From Commensalibacter communis (lineage in GTDB: Bacteria; Pseudomonadota; Alphaproteobacteria; Acetobacterales; Acetobacteraceae): 64,000 bases of DNA. Every line of letters starts with the position of its first letter. Positions within the stretch are counted from its first letter, which is position 1. Of the stretch, positions 1 through 8,440 are shown in pieces. The stretch covers positions 223,495-287,494 of the forward strand of contig NZ_CAMXCM010000003.1 of assembly GCF_947179015.1 (NCBI RefSeq), in the 5' to 3' direction. A program made the translations under genes and the position numbers. The notes under the pieces are model-generated. The model ran no database searches, was not told the DNA's origin, and saw only the letters and a program-made list of their open reading frames with translations.

Positions 1-773
1 TTGCGATGGGACGTCCTGTTTTTATTGTTGGATTTCAAGATTTTGCTGAACCAGAAATCATTGAAAAATGGCCACATGAATATATTCGTTTAGCAGCAGC
101 TGGACGGATTTTGTCGGCACTACGTGAGCATCATTGTGAAGATATTGTTTTAATTGGCCCTGTTAAGCGACCATCTTGGCGTGATTTACGCCCAGATGCA
201 GAGGGAGCCAAAATCCTTGCTCGAATAGGGAAAGCTTTATTTGCAGGAGATGATGGTTTATTGGCAGCATTGGTTCGTGTATTCGACGAAGAGGGATTCA
301 AAGTCCGTGGTGCGCATGAATTTTTAGATCCTGTGATAGAAGGTGTGTATGGAAAAATTAAACCTGATACTCAAGCCTTACAAGATATTGCTAAGGGGAT
401 CGAAGTTAATCAAGCGTTAGGGCGATTGGATATTGGCCAAGGATGCATTGTTCAAAATGGGTTGGTCATTGCTGTAGAAGCAATGGAAGGCACAGATTCT
501 ATGGTTAAAAGAGCTAAGGATTGTCAGCAGCCAGGTCTAGGTGCTATTTTAGTTAAACAAGTAAAACCTGATCAAGAAAGACGGGCGGATATGCCGACAA
601 TTGGACCACGCACGGTAATCGGAGCGTGTGAATCTGGATTAAGAGGGATCGCTTTTGAAGCTGGTGGCACGCTGATCGTGCAGCAGGATGAAGTAATCCG
701 TCTGGCTGATGAAAATGGGATATTTCTGTTAAGTTATCATCCAGAGAATTTTAAACAAAAATATTTAAAATGA
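1..773 (+). CDS. lpxI: UDP-2,3-diacylglucosamine pyrophosphatase LpxI, 5' end cut by window
   Basis: LpxI (DUF1009 family) cleaves UDP-2,3-diacylglucosamine to lipid X in the cytosol, the LpxH-independent route to lipid A used by most alphaproteobacteria. The reading frame is open to base 1, and the first visible ATG (base 6) falls where the family has GRPVF, about 20 residues in. The true start with the glycine-rich IAGGG segment therefore lies outside the window. Family-typical stretches are WPHEYIRLAAAGRIL near the start, a central DIGQGCIVQNGLVIAVEAMEGTD block, and PTIGPRTV followed by AGGTLIV near the end. gloA follows after 12 bp on the same strand. The lpxA/lpxB neighbours expected upstream cannot be seen. 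Confidence 0.93.
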   Translation, partial: AMGRPVFIVGFQDFAEPEIIEKWPHEYIRLAAAGRILSALREHHCEDIVLIGPVKRPSWRDLRPDAEGAKILARIGKALFAGDDGLLAALVRVFDEEGFKVRGAHEFLDPVIEGVYGKIKPDTQALQDIAKGIEVNQALGRLDIGQGCIVQNGLVIAVEAMEGTDSMVKRAKDCQQPGLGAILVKQVKPDQERRADMPTIGPRTVIGACESGLRGIAFEAGGTLIVQQDEVIRLADENGIFLLSYHPENFKQKYLK

Positions 774-785
774 AAGAGAAACAAA

Positions 786-1181
786 ATGGCTACTTATCTT
801 CATACAATGATTCGAGTTCATAATTTAGAGAAAAGCTTAGCTTTTTATCAGTCTCTTGGTATGAGAGAAATTCGTCGTAAAGAGGTGACCGAAGGCAAGT
901 ATACACTTATTTATGTTGGTTTTGATGATAACGCAGCGGGCGAAGCTGAAATCGAATTGACTTATAATTGGGGGCATGATGTGCCTTATGATATGGGCAC
1001 AGGATTTGGTCACTTAGCGCTTGGTGTTGATGATATCAATAGTGTGGTAGAAGCCGTTCGTAAATCTGGTGGGAAAGTAACCAGAGAGCCAGGACCTGTA
1101 AAATTTGGTACGACCATCATTGCTTTTGTTGAAGATCCAGATGGTTACAAAATTGAGCTAATCCAAAACGATTCTTATTAA
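786..1181 (+). CDS. gloA: lactoylglutathione lyase (glyoxalase I)
   Basis: Glyoxalase I isomerises the methylglyoxal-glutathione hemithioacetal to S-lactoylglutathione, a cytosolic detoxification step. The 131-residue protein has the two beta-alpha-beta-beta-beta halves of the vicinal-oxygen-chelate fold. By alignment to the remembered E. coli GloA, the metal ligands are H6 (LHTMIRV), E57 (EIELTYNWG), H76 (FGHLAL) and E124 (GYKIELIQ), all present. The C-terminal signature FVEDPDGYKIEL is nearly identical to E. coli. Its length fits the short Ni-dependent bacterial class. It sits 12 bp behind lpxI and 19 bp ahead of a YjbR-like gene, so the three may be co-transcribed. Confidence 0.95.
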   Translation: MATYLHTMIRVHNLEKSLAFYQSLGMREIRRKEVTEGKYTLIYVGFDDNAAGEAEIELTYNWGHDVPYDMGTGFGHLALGVDDINSVVEAVRKSGGKVTREPGPVKFGTTIIAFVEDPDGYKIELIQNDSY

Positions 1182-1200
1182 TTGGACTTTATGGATAATC

Positions 1201-1554
1201 ATGAATAGGCAAAATTTATTTGCACATGCCAAAGAACATTTTGGAACTATTCCTGATTATCCATGGATCAAATTTCCTGACTATGCTGTATTAAGACATT
1301 GTAAAAATAGAAAATGGTATGGCTTATTGATGAATGTTTCAGGCATCAAGCTTGGTTTAAAGTCTGAAGATCGGATTGACATTTTAAATGTTAAAGTCGA
1401 TCCCGAATATTCTTATTTTTTACAGCAAAAACCTGATATTTTTCCCGCCTATCATATGAATCGAGAACATTGGGTCAGCGTCTTGCTAAATGGTAACGTT
1501 TCAGATGATGAAATTTACTTGTTATTGCAACAAAGTTTTGACTTAACGGGTTAA
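1201..1554 (+). CDS. MmcQ/YjbR family protein
   Basis: This 117-residue protein fits the MmcQ/YjbR family (small DNA-binding-like alpha/beta proteins of unknown role). Recognisable parts are an N-terminal FPDYAVLRHCKNRKWYGL strand pair, the central LNVKVDPE turn, and the PAYHMNREHWVSVLL segment typical of the family, followed by a short helix. It has no signal peptide or membrane segment, so it is probably cytosolic. It lies 19 bp behind gloA on the same strand and ends 2 bp from the stop codon of the convergent gene at 1557. Function is not established for the family, and the context adds nothing specific. Confidence 0.85.
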   Translation: MNRQNLFAHAKEHFGTIPDYPWIKFPDYAVLRHCKNRKWYGLLMNVSGIKLGLKSEDRIDILNVKVDPEYSYFLQQKPDIFPAYHMNREHWVSVLLNGNVSDDEIYLLLQQSFDLTG

Positions 1555-1556
1555 GT

Positions 1557-1955
1557 TTATTTTTTCGTTTCTTTCAGATAATCAGCAACTTTTTCAATTG
1601 ACTGTGCAATAGATTCTGCAGATTGCAAGGTTTTTTCATCAGCTAATTTATTTAACAAGATACGATCTGCCATTAAAAGTGCAGGAGATAGTAATCCCTT
1701 CACATCGTGTCTGAGAACAGAAAGTTGCTGCTGTTGAGTTACTTCGATTTTGGTTATTTTTTTTTGATAAAAATTCATCGCAAACAATAGGATTAAGGTG
1801 CAATATAATCCCATAAAAATAAAGATAAACCATGTTGGTAGGGTCGCATCATATAAAGAGAAGGCTAGGACACATAAAATGATCCCTGATGTGATGCTGG
1901 CAACATAAGGAAAAATAGTTTTCTTCTGTAATGGTGGGGGTTGAGTCGTCGCCAT
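1557..1955 (-). CDS. small inner-membrane protein with histidine-kinase-like H-box, no ATPase domain
   Basis: The 132-residue protein has two predicted membrane helices (about 16-35 and 41-62). A Q-rich linker follows, then a helical cytosolic tail containing LRHDVKGLLSPALLMADRIL (81-100) and a second helix ending in a K-rich terminus. The RHD..G.LSP.L pattern resembles the H-box of a sensor-kinase dimerisation/phosphoacceptor (DHp) domain, with H83 in the phosphoacceptor position, and the following helix would complete the hairpin. There is no catalytic ATP-binding domain and no room for one. It could be an orphan phosphotransfer or dimerisation partner, or a kinase remnant kept for another reason. 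ATG start at 1955; no partner gene is adjacent. Confidence 0.6.
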   Translation of the reverse strand: MATTQPPPLQKKTIFPYVASITSGIILCVLAFSLYDATLPTWFIFIFMGLYCTLILLFAMNFYQKKITKIEVTQQQQLSVLRHDVKGLLSPALLMADRILLNKLADEKTLQSAESIAQSIEKVADYLKETKK

Positions 1956-2031
1956 CCTTGAAAATTCCTATGGAAAACAAATTATTTTCTTGTAAATAGC
2001 ATAAAAAAGCATTTCTGCCTATGGACTTAGA

Positions 2032-2060
2032 TTGACGATTTTATATATTCAGATTATAAC
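2032..2060 (+). promoter_or_regulatory. sigma-70-type promoter upstream of rpmH
   Basis: A TTGACG hexamer at 2032-2037 is followed after exactly 17 bp by TATAAC at 2055-2060, a near-consensus housekeeping promoter. It lies about 90 bp before the rpmH start, with no other reading frame between. It probably drives rpmH-rnpA-yidD-yidC-engB. Confidence 0.6.
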
Positions 2061-2149
2061 CACCTCTTTAGGACTATAATTATTTGTTTAGAACTGAGAA
2101 TATTGTTAAAGAGTTAATTTATTCTCAGTGGCTTTAAAGGAGAGAATTC

Positions 2150-2284
2150 GTGAAGCGTACATATCAACCTTCTAAAATTGTTCGCAAACATCGTCATGGT
2201 TTCCGTGCACGTATGGCCACTGTTGGCGGTCGCAAAGTGATTGCTAATCGCAGATCAAAAGGACGTAAACGTCTATCTGCATAA
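2150..2284 (+). CDS. rpmH: 50S ribosomal protein L34
   Basis: This 44-residue protein is a structural component of the large ribosomal subunit. It begins [21 protein letters not shown] and ends [11 protein letters not shown], the invariant L34 pattern. Translation starts at a GTG (2150) behind a clear AAAGGAGAG Shine-Dalgarno at 2136-2144. rnpA follows after only 6 bp, the near-universal rpmH-rnpA arrangement. Confidence 0.97.
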   Translation: MKRTYQPSKIVRKHRHGFRARMATVGGRKVIANRRSKGRKRLSA

Positions 2285-2290
2285 TAGGGT

Positions 2291-2683
2291 TTGGCGTTAA
2301 AGCGAGTAAAGTTGTTGACTGATACAGGTAACAAGCTCCAGCCGGTCTTGCGTTTGAAAAAGCGGGTACAATTTTTGAATGTAGCTGCAAACGGTCAGAA
2401 AGTCCCTACATCGAGTGTTATTTTGCAATTATTACATCGTAATGATAGCGAAGCAGGTAGAGTAGGGTTTACCGTTACTAAAAAAGTTGGCAATGCTGTC
2501 ATTCGTAATCGTGTTAAAAGAAGATTACGGGGGGTGATGCAAGAACTAGCTCAAAAAAATGCTTTTCAAGGGATTGATATGGTGATGATTGGGCGAAAAA
2601 ACACCTATCAAAAACCGTATGAGGCAATTGTTAAGGATTTTTCTTGGGCTTTACGCAAAGCTGGGGTCGCATTAAATAAGTAA
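2291..2683 (+). CDS. rnpA: ribonuclease P protein component
   Basis: RnpA is the protein cofactor that lets the RNase P RNA bind and cleave the 5' leader of pre-tRNAs. The 130-residue product has the family core GRVGFTVTKKVGNAVIRNRV followed by KRRLRG, which contains the conserved RNR motif, and a helical C-terminus. The most upstream start is TTG at 2291, 6 bp after the rpmH stop. Other weak starts (GTG or TTG a few codons in) cannot be excluded, since no strong ribosome site separates them. Its stop (2681-2683) directly abuts the ATG of yidD, so coupling is likely. The neighbourhood makes the identification secure. Confidence 0.95.
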   Translation: MALKRVKLLTDTGNKLQPVLRLKKRVQFLNVAANGQKVPTSSVILQLLHRNDSEAGRVGFTVTKKVGNAVIRNRVKRRLRGVMQELAQKNAFQGIDMVMIGRKNTYQKPYEAIVKDFSWALRKAGVALNK

Positions 2684-2902
2684 ATGAAACGAATATTCAT
2701 TGGTTTGATTTATATTTATCAGCTCACGTTACGCCCATTACTTGGGCATCATTGCCGTTTTAACCCATCTTGTAGTCATTATACCCAAAAAGCTATTCAA
2801 ACCCATGGTGTATTCAAAGGAATCATGTTGGGTGGATGGCGTATTTTGCGGTGTAATCCTTGGAACTTGGGTGGAGAAGATCCTGTTCCTCCTAAAAAAT
2901 AG
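2684..2902 (+). CDS. yidD: membrane protein insertion efficiency factor YidD
   Basis: YidD is a small basic amphipathic protein at the inner membrane that assists YidC-dependent insertion. The 72 residues carry the family hallmark: LTLRPLLGHHCRFNPSCSHY near the N-terminus with the paired cysteines, then GGWRILRCNPWN and a C-terminal DPVP. The ATG immediately follows the rnpA stop codon with zero spacing. yidC begins 43 bp downstream, so the standard rnpA-yidD-yidC order is intact. Confidence 0.96.
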   Translation: MKRIFIGLIYIYQLTLRPLLGHHCRFNPSCSHYTQKAIQTHGVFKGIMLGGWRILRCNPWNLGGEDPVPPKK

Positions 2903-2945
2903 AGCGATATTTTTTTAAATTCAATGAATGATTGGCTGGCTTTGA

Positions 2946-4715
2946 ATGGATAACAAGCGCTTTTTTCTGGCGACTTTGCTTTCTGTTGTTCTTCTTTTTG
3001 CATTCGAGTATTTTACCCCTAAAAAAGAAGAAACACACAATACAACACAACAAGTTAAACAAGAGCAAACGAAGCTTACAACACAAAAAGGTGAATCGTC
3101 ATCAACTCAAGTTGTTGCAGAAGCTGGACCAGATATCAGAATCCCTATTAACGCAAATCAGGTTAAAGGCTCTTTGAACCTCAAAGGGGCTTTGTTAGAT
3201 GATTTGGTTTTAAAAAATTATCGTGAAACAATTCAAAAAGATTCGCCTTTGGTACGCGTTCTTTCAGCTCCAAAAACCAAAGATGCAAATTATGTGCAGA
3301 CGGGTTGGGTGAATGCTGAACATGATACCACTAAATTGCCAGATATTAATTCAGTTTGGAAAACAGATCAAAAAGAATTAACCCCTGAGCACCCTATCAC
3401 CATGACATGGGATAATGGGCAAGGGGTAAAGTTTGAGAAAACAATATCGATTGATAAAAATTACATGTTCAAATTTGAACAAAAAGTAATTAACGCATCG
3501 GATAAACCTGTCTCTGTATTTTTTTACGGTCGTGTCAGCCGTGGATATACTCCAAAAGAGTTAAGCGGGTATTTGGTGCATGATGGTCCTATTGGTATTG
3601 TTGATAAACGTCTTGAACAATATTCTTATGAAACCATCCGTAAAGATTCAAAAGCCCCTTCTGATATTTCATGGAGCAAAAATACAACCGGTGGATGGGC
3701 TGGGATTACAGATAAATATTGGCTGACAGCAATTGTTCCACAACAAGATAAAAATGTTAGTGTTGTATACGGTTTTACACCAGATGCCGATCAAACTGCA
3801 AATATTAATACTGATGGTGTTGAAAAGGGAACTTATCAAGTTGGATTCACATCACGTCAACCAATGGTTGCAGCCCCTGGCGAAACGGTTTCAACTTTTG
3901 GACATGTGTTCTCTGGCGCCAAAGTTGTCGAACTTTTAAATCAATATGAAAAAGAATATCATATTCCTGATTTCTGGAAAGCGGTTGATTTTGGTTGGTT
4001 TGCGTTTTTGACGTATCCTATTTTCATTGTCCTAGATTGGTTGAACAATTTTTGGGGTAATTTTGGGTTGGCATTGTTGACCTTTACCTTGATTGTTAAG
4101 GGTGTATTTTATCCTTTGGCTTCAAAGCAATTTCATTCAATGGGCAAAATGAAGGCATTACAGCCTAAAATGAAAGAAATTCGCGAAAAGTATAAAGACG
4201 ACCAACAATTGATGAATCAACAGATGATGGGTCTTTATAAAGAACAAGGGGTTAATCCTGCGAGTGGATGTTTACCAATCTTAATTCAAATTCCAATTTT
4301 CTGGTGTTTGTATAAAGATTTGTATGTCACGATTGAAATGCGTCATGCGCCTTTCTTTGGCTGGATACGTGATTTGTCTGCACCTGATCCAACCAATATA
4401 TTTAACCTATTTGGATTATTGCCTTTTGATCCTGCTGCGATCTCTCCGTTCTTACATGTTGGTATTTGGCCGTTAATTTTTGGATTAACGATGTTCTTGC
4501 AACAAAAGTTAAATCCTGCAGTATTAGATCCTATTCAAAAACGAATGTTTCAATTCATGCCAATTATTTTCACTGTGGTTTTGGCTACACAACCAGCAGG
4601 TTTGGTAATTTACTATAGTTGGAACAACACATTAACAGCATTACAGCAATTGGTTATTCAAAAACGTATGGATGCCAAAGCGAAAAAAGCGAAAACCAAA
4701 GCAGCTAAAGGATAG
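2946..4715 (+). CDS. yidC: membrane protein insertase YidC
   Basis: YidC inserts and folds inner-membrane proteins, alone or with SecYEG. The 589-residue protein starts with a membrane anchor (about residues 5-21). A large periplasmic domain of about 330 residues follows, beginning with a Q/T/K-rich linker. The conserved insertase core of five helices starts around FGWFAFLTYPIF. It includes the cytosolic coiled hairpin (MGKMKALQPKMKEIREKYKDD), the SGCLPILIQIPIFW segment, and AGLVIYYSWNN near the end. The very basic C-tail (MDAKAKKAKTKAAKG) can contact ribosomes. The length is normal for a Gram-negative YidC. engB starts 3 bp after the stop. Confidence 0.97.
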   Translation: MDNKRFFLATLLSVVLLFAFEYFTPKKEETHNTTQQVKQEQTKLTTQKGESSSTQVVAEAGPDIRIPINANQVKGSLNLKGALLDDLVLKNYRETIQKDSPLVRVLSAPKTKDANYVQTGWVNAEHDTTKLPDINSVWKTDQKELTPEHPITMTWDNGQGVKFEKTISIDKNYMFKFEQKVINASDKPVSVFFYGRVSRGYTPKELSGYLVHDGPIGIVDKRLEQYSYETIRKDSKAPSDISWSKNTTGGWAGITDKYWLTAIVPQQDKNVSVVYGFTPDADQTANINTDGVEKGTYQVGFTSRQPMVAAPGETVSTFGHVFSGAKVVELLNQYEKEYHIPDFWKAVDFGWFAFLTYPIFIVLDWLNNFWGNFGLALLTFTLIVKGVFYPLASKQFHSMGKMKALQPKMKEIREKYKDDQQLMNQQMMGLYKEQGVNPASGCLPILIQIPIFWCLYKDLYVTIEMRHAPFFGWIRDLSAPDPTNIFNLFGLLPFDPAAISPFLHVGIWPLIFGLTMFLQQKLNPAVLDPIQKRMFQFMPIIFTVVLATQPAGLVIYYSWNNTLTALQQLVIQKRMDAKAKKAKTKAAKG

Positions 4716-4718
4716 ACC

Positions 4719-5381
4719 GTGGGTGAATTATTACCACCATCTGTTGACGATGCAGAGTATCAAAGACTAGTTGAAGCGGGGCGAGTATTATTCGCTCAAG
4801 AGACAAAATTCTTCTTTGGTGCTCAGCGTTTAAATCAATTAGAGCCAGCAACCTTACCAGAGGTTGCGTTTGCTGGGCGTTCCAACGTTGGGAAGTCTAG
4901 TCTAATTAATGCCCTTACTGGTCGGAAAATGTTGGCAAGGGCATCTTCTGAACCAGGTCGCACGAAACAACTTAATTTCTTCAATATCGGCGAAAAGTTA
5001 GTTTTTGTTGATATGCCAGGCTATGGGTATGCCAAAGCATCTAAGGATGTTAAAAGTGACTGGCAAAAAATGATGTTTGCATTTTTACGTGGCAGGCCAA
5101 CTTTGTTACGTGTCATGCTATTATTGGATGCACGTATAGAGTTGAAACAAAGCGATCATAATATTATGGATTTGCTGGATCGTGCTGCGGTGACGTTTCA
5201 AATTGTCTTGACAAAGGCGGATCAATTATCTGCTGCACAATTAGATAAAAAACAAAAAGAAATTTCAGAAGTCATGAAAACGCATACTGCTGCTTATCCT
5301 TTCATTCGAGTAACCAGTAGTCAGAAAAATATTGGTATTGAAGAATTAAGAGCAGATCTAGTAAGGTTAATACAAGATTAA
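4719..5381 (+). CDS. yihA: ribosome biogenesis GTPase YihA/EngB
   Basis: EngB is an essential GTPase for late assembly of the 50S subunit. The G1 loop GRSNVGKS lies at 53-60 followed by SLINAL; RTKQLNFFN contains switch I; G3 is DMPGYGYA (98-105); G4 is LTKAD. The N-terminal 50 residues are typical of alphaproteobacterial members. Translation starts at GTG (4719), 3 bp after the yidC stop, with an AAAGGA ribosome site inside the end of yidC, so the two are probably coupled. At 220 residues it is normal length. Confidence 0.95.
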   Translation: MGELLPPSVDDAEYQRLVEAGRVLFAQETKFFFGAQRLNQLEPATLPEVAFAGRSNVGKSSLINALTGRKMLARASSEPGRTKQLNFFNIGEKLVFVDMPGYGYAKASKDVKSDWQKMMFAFLRGRPTLLRVMLLLDARIELKQSDHNIMDLLDRAAVTFQIVLTKADQLSAAQLDKKQKEISEVMKTHTAAYPFIRVTSSQKNIGIEELRADLVRLIQD

Positions 5382-5415
5382 TTTAATCTTACGCGATAAT
5401 TAGGATTTTAAGATT

Positions 5416-6345
5416 ATGACCAAACAAAAATCATTGGATTCTGTAAAAAAGGCTGCCAAAGAGGCTCATGAACAAGCCAGTGTGCTTGCCCGTGCATTGC
5501 CTTATTTGCGACGCTATACAGGTGATACGATTGTTGTAAAATATGGTGGTCATGCGATGGTCGATAACGGACTATCAAACGCATTTGGGAATGATATTGC
5601 TTTGTTAAAGCAAGTCGGAATTAATCCAATTGTCGTGCATGGTGGTGGACCACAAATCAATGCGATGCTAGAGCGCATGGATGTGGAAACGACTTTTGTT
5701 GATGGATTGCGTGTTACGAATGCTGCAATTATCGATGTGATTGAAATGGTTCTGGCTGGAACTGTGAATAAACAAGTCGCAACATTGATTAACCAAGCAG
5801 GGGCTTTGGCTGTCGGAATTTCTGGTAAAGATGGTGGACTAATCGAAGCTCAAAAATTGATGAAACATGTATGGGATGATTCGATCAAAAGAGAGCGTAC
5901 AATTGATCTAGGATTGGTTGGACAACCCGTGCGTATTGATCCACGAGTTTTATACGCATTGTCAGGTTCAGGTCTTATCCCCGTTGTTGCGCCGATTGGT
6001 ATGGATAAACAAGGACAGACCTATAATATCAATGCGGATATTGCTGCCGGTGCGATTGCTGGTGCCGTCCGTGCTTCCCGATTATTTATGTTGACTGATG
6101 TTCCTGGCGTTTTGGATAAGGACGGAAATTTAATTTCTGAACTGACCGAAGAAGAAGCCAAAGAAGCAATTGCCAACGGTGTCATTACCGGTGGGATGAT
6201 TCCAAAGATTGAAACATGTCTTGAAGCGGTTAAAGCGGGGGCGCAAGCAGCGGTGATTATGGATGGTCGGGTTCCCCACGCATGTTTATTAGAGCTGTTT
6301 ACCGAAGGCGGATCTGGTACGATTATTCGTCCTAATCATTCTTAA
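5416..6345 (+). CDS. argB: acetylglutamate kinase
   Basis: ArgB phosphorylates N-acetylglutamate, the second step of arginine synthesis. The 309-residue amino-acid-kinase-fold protein shows VVKYGGHAMVD (ATP lysine) near residue 40, the VVHGGGPQIN glycine loop for substrate, the LTDVPGVLD nucleotide segment and GGMIPKIETCLEAV near the C-terminus. The N-terminal helical extension of about 30 residues is common in alphaproteobacteria. ATG at 5416, 34 bp after engB. Pairing with engB upstream and dapD downstream fits the usual alphaproteobacterial order yidC-engB-argB-dapD-dapE. Confidence 0.96.
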   Translation: MTKQKSLDSVKKAAKEAHEQASVLARALPYLRRYTGDTIVVKYGGHAMVDNGLSNAFGNDIALLKQVGINPIVVHGGGPQINAMLERMDVETTFVDGLRVTNAAIIDVIEMVLAGTVNKQVATLINQAGALAVGISGKDGGLIEAQKLMKHVWDDSIKRERTIDLGLVGQPVRIDPRVLYALSGSGLIPVVAPIGMDKQGQTYNINADIAAGAIAGAVRASRLFMLTDVPGVLDKDGNLISELTEEEAKEAIANGVITGGMIPKIETCLEAVKAGAQAAVIMDGRVPHACLLELFTEGGSGTIIRPNHS

Positions 6346-6390
6346 CAATTATTCAAATATTTTATTTTAACATTATAGGGAAAGAAAAGA

Positions 6391-7239
6391 ATGGCAGATC
6401 ATTCATTGTTACAAGTTGAAATTGAAAAATTATGGGAAGATCGCACCAATATTTCCCCTGCAACATCTGGTTCAGCACGTGATGCTGTTGAAAAAGCATT
6501 ATCCATGTTAGATTCTGGTGAGTTACGGGTGGCAACTCCTGGTAACTCAGGTTGGACAATCAATGAATGGTTGAAAAAAGCTGTTTTATTGTCTTTCCGT
6601 TTATATGATAATGTTGGCATGAAAAATGATGCTGGTGTTCCAGCTTATGACAAAGTTCCGTTGAAATTTGCAAATTGGAGCGATGCTGAATTCAAACAAG
6701 CAGGCTTTCGTGCGGTTCCTGGTTCTATCGTTCGTCGTTCTGCTTTTATTGCGCCTAATGTTATTTTAATGCCAAGTTTTGTTAATGTTGGTGCTTATGT
6801 TGATAGTGGCACAATGGTCGATACTTGGGTAACCATTGGCAGCTGTGCTCAAATTGGTAAAAACTGTCATATCAGTGGTGGCGTTGGAATTGGTGGCGTA
6901 TTGGAACCTTTACAAGCAGCCCCTGTTATTATTGAAGATGATTGCTTTATCGGTGCACGTTGTGAAGTTGCTGAAGGCGTTGTCGTTGAAAAAGGCAGTG
7001 TGTTGTCTATGGGTGTTTTCTTGGGAGCGTCAACCAAGATTATTGATCGTACGACTGGCGAAGTTTTCATGGGACGTGTTCCTGCTTACTCTGTTGTCGT
7101 TCCTGGCACATTGCCTCCGAAACAAGCAACAAGCGAAACAGGAAACCCATTGCCAGGATTGGCTTGTGCGGTCATTATTAAACGTGTTGATGAGCGTACT
7201 CGTTCAAAAACATCCATTAATGATTTGCTAAGAAGCTAA
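6391..7239 (+). CDS. dapD: 2,3,4,5-tetrahydropyridine-2,6-dicarboxylate N-succinyltransferase
   Basis: DapD transfers succinyl from succinyl-CoA to tetrahydrodipicolinate in the succinylase branch of diaminopimelate/lysine synthesis. The 282-residue protein has the helical N-terminal domain (DRTNISP...AV) and a left-handed beta-helix of hexapeptide repeats. These include [20 protein letters not shown] and [10 protein letters not shown], ending in the conserved VPGTLPPK and a short C-terminal helix. A GGGAAAG ribosome site precedes the ATG. dapE follows after 34 bp and catalyses the next deacylation step but one. Both steps supply meso-DAP for peptidoglycan. Confidence 0.97.
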   Translation: MADHSLLQVEIEKLWEDRTNISPATSGSARDAVEKALSMLDSGELRVATPGNSGWTINEWLKKAVLLSFRLYDNVGMKNDAGVPAYDKVPLKFANWSDAEFKQAGFRAVPGSIVRRSAFIAPNVILMPSFVNVGAYVDSGTMVDTWVTIGSCAQIGKNCHISGGVGIGGVLEPLQAAPVIIEDDCFIGARCEVAEGVVVEKGSVLSMGVFLGASTKIIDRTTGEVFMGRVPAYSVVVPGTLPPKQATSETGNPLPGLACAVIIKRVDERTRSKTSINDLLRS

Positions 7240-7273
7240 TTTCTTTAAAAGAATATTTAGGGGTAATTATATT

Positions 7274-8422
7274 ATGAGCGATCCAGTTTCGTTATTACAA
7301 GAACTGATCCGTTGTCCATCGGTTACCCCAGAAGATGCAGGTGCCCAAGACGTTTTAAAGGCACGGTTAAATAAACTAGGATTTGAAATCTTTGATCTTC
7401 CTTATGGGGAAGGTCAAGATCGAGTTCTTAATTTTTTTGCACGTTATGGTAACGGCCATCCTCATTTTTGCTTTGCAGGACACACAGACGTTGTTCCTGA
7501 GGGTAAAAGTCATTGGGACAATGATCCTTTTTCAGCTGAAATCATTGACGATGTTATCTATGGTCGTGGTGCATGTGATATGAAAGGTGGCATCGCTGCT
7601 TTCGTATCCGCTGTGGAAGATTTCTTATCTCAGAAAAGTAAATTTGCTGGTTCTTTAAGTTTTCTGATTACAGGGGATGAAGAAGGACCAGGTATCAACG
7701 GTACATTCAAAGTGCTGGAATGGATGCAAGCACATAACCATATTCCTGATTTTTGTCTAGTGGGTGAACCAACTTCTGCACAAGTTCTTGGTGATGTCAT
7801 TAAAATTGGCCGTCGAGGCAGTTTGAATGCTGTGATTGAAGTTGAAGGAACGCAAGGACATGTTGCCTATCCTCATTTAGCAGATAATCCTATTCATAAA
7901 TTAATGACCATTTTGACCTCATTGACACAACCTATTTTAGATAATGGGAATGAGTGGTTTCAGCCTTCTTCTGTGCAAGTCACCTCTATTGATGTTGGAA
8001 ATACTGTTACGAATCTAATTCCAGCCACAGCCACAGCACATATCAATATACGTTTTAATAATTTACATACTGGCACTGCATTAAAAGGCTGGATAGCGAC
8101 ACAGTGTCATCGCGTTACCATACATTGTAAAATAAACGTTGCTATTTCTGGAGAGGCTTTTTTAACTGAACCTGCGAATGAAGTCAGAGCGCTTTGTGAG
8201 GCTATTCATACAGTGAATGAAGTCAAACCACGTTTGGATACTGGTGGGGGCACTTCCGATGCACGATTTATTTCGCAATATTGTGCGGTTGCAGAATTCG
8301 GTCTTGTCGGGCAAACCATGCATAAAGTAAATGAATCTGTATCTGTCCATGATTTACATCAGTTAAGTAAGATTTACTTGAACGTCATAAAAAATCTATT
8401 TGAGCAATCATCTCATTCATAA
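7274..8422 (+). CDS. dapE: succinyl-diaminopimelate desuccinylase
   Basis: DapE is a di-zinc M20 hydrolase that removes succinate from N-succinyl-LL-DAP. In the 382-residue protein the metal and catalytic residues are visible: H70 and D72 in FAGHTDVVP, D102 in GRGACDMKGG, and the E136/E137 pair in TGDEEGPG. GGTSDARF near the C-terminus is the usual substrate-binding segment, and the final histidine lies in HKVNESV. The inserted dimerisation domain occupies about 180-290. It is co-oriented with dapD. lysA, which completes the pathway, lies 22 kb away in this window. Confidence 0.96.
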   Translation: MSDPVSLLQELIRCPSVTPEDAGAQDVLKARLNKLGFEIFDLPYGEGQDRVLNFFARYGNGHPHFCFAGHTDVVPEGKSHWDNDPFSAEIIDDVIYGRGACDMKGGIAAFVSAVEDFLSQKSKFAGSLSFLITGDEEGPGINGTFKVLEWMQAHNHIPDFCLVGEPTSAQVLGDVIKIGRRGSLNAVIEVEGTQGHVAYPHLADNPIHKLMTILTSLTQPILDNGNEWFQPSSVQVTSIDVGNTVTNLIPATATAHINIRFNNLHTGTALKGWIATQCHRVTIHCKINVAISGEAFLTEPANEVRALCEAIHTVNEVKPRLDTGGGTSDARFISQYCAVAEFGLVGQTMHKVNESVSVHDLHQLSKIYLNVIKNLFEQSSHS

Positions 8423-8440
8423 AAGATCAAGAGGGCAAAA

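Noticed and set aside
2892..3177. Short frames opposite or inside the yidC start
   Set aside because: They are low-complexity shadows of the A-rich yidC linker.
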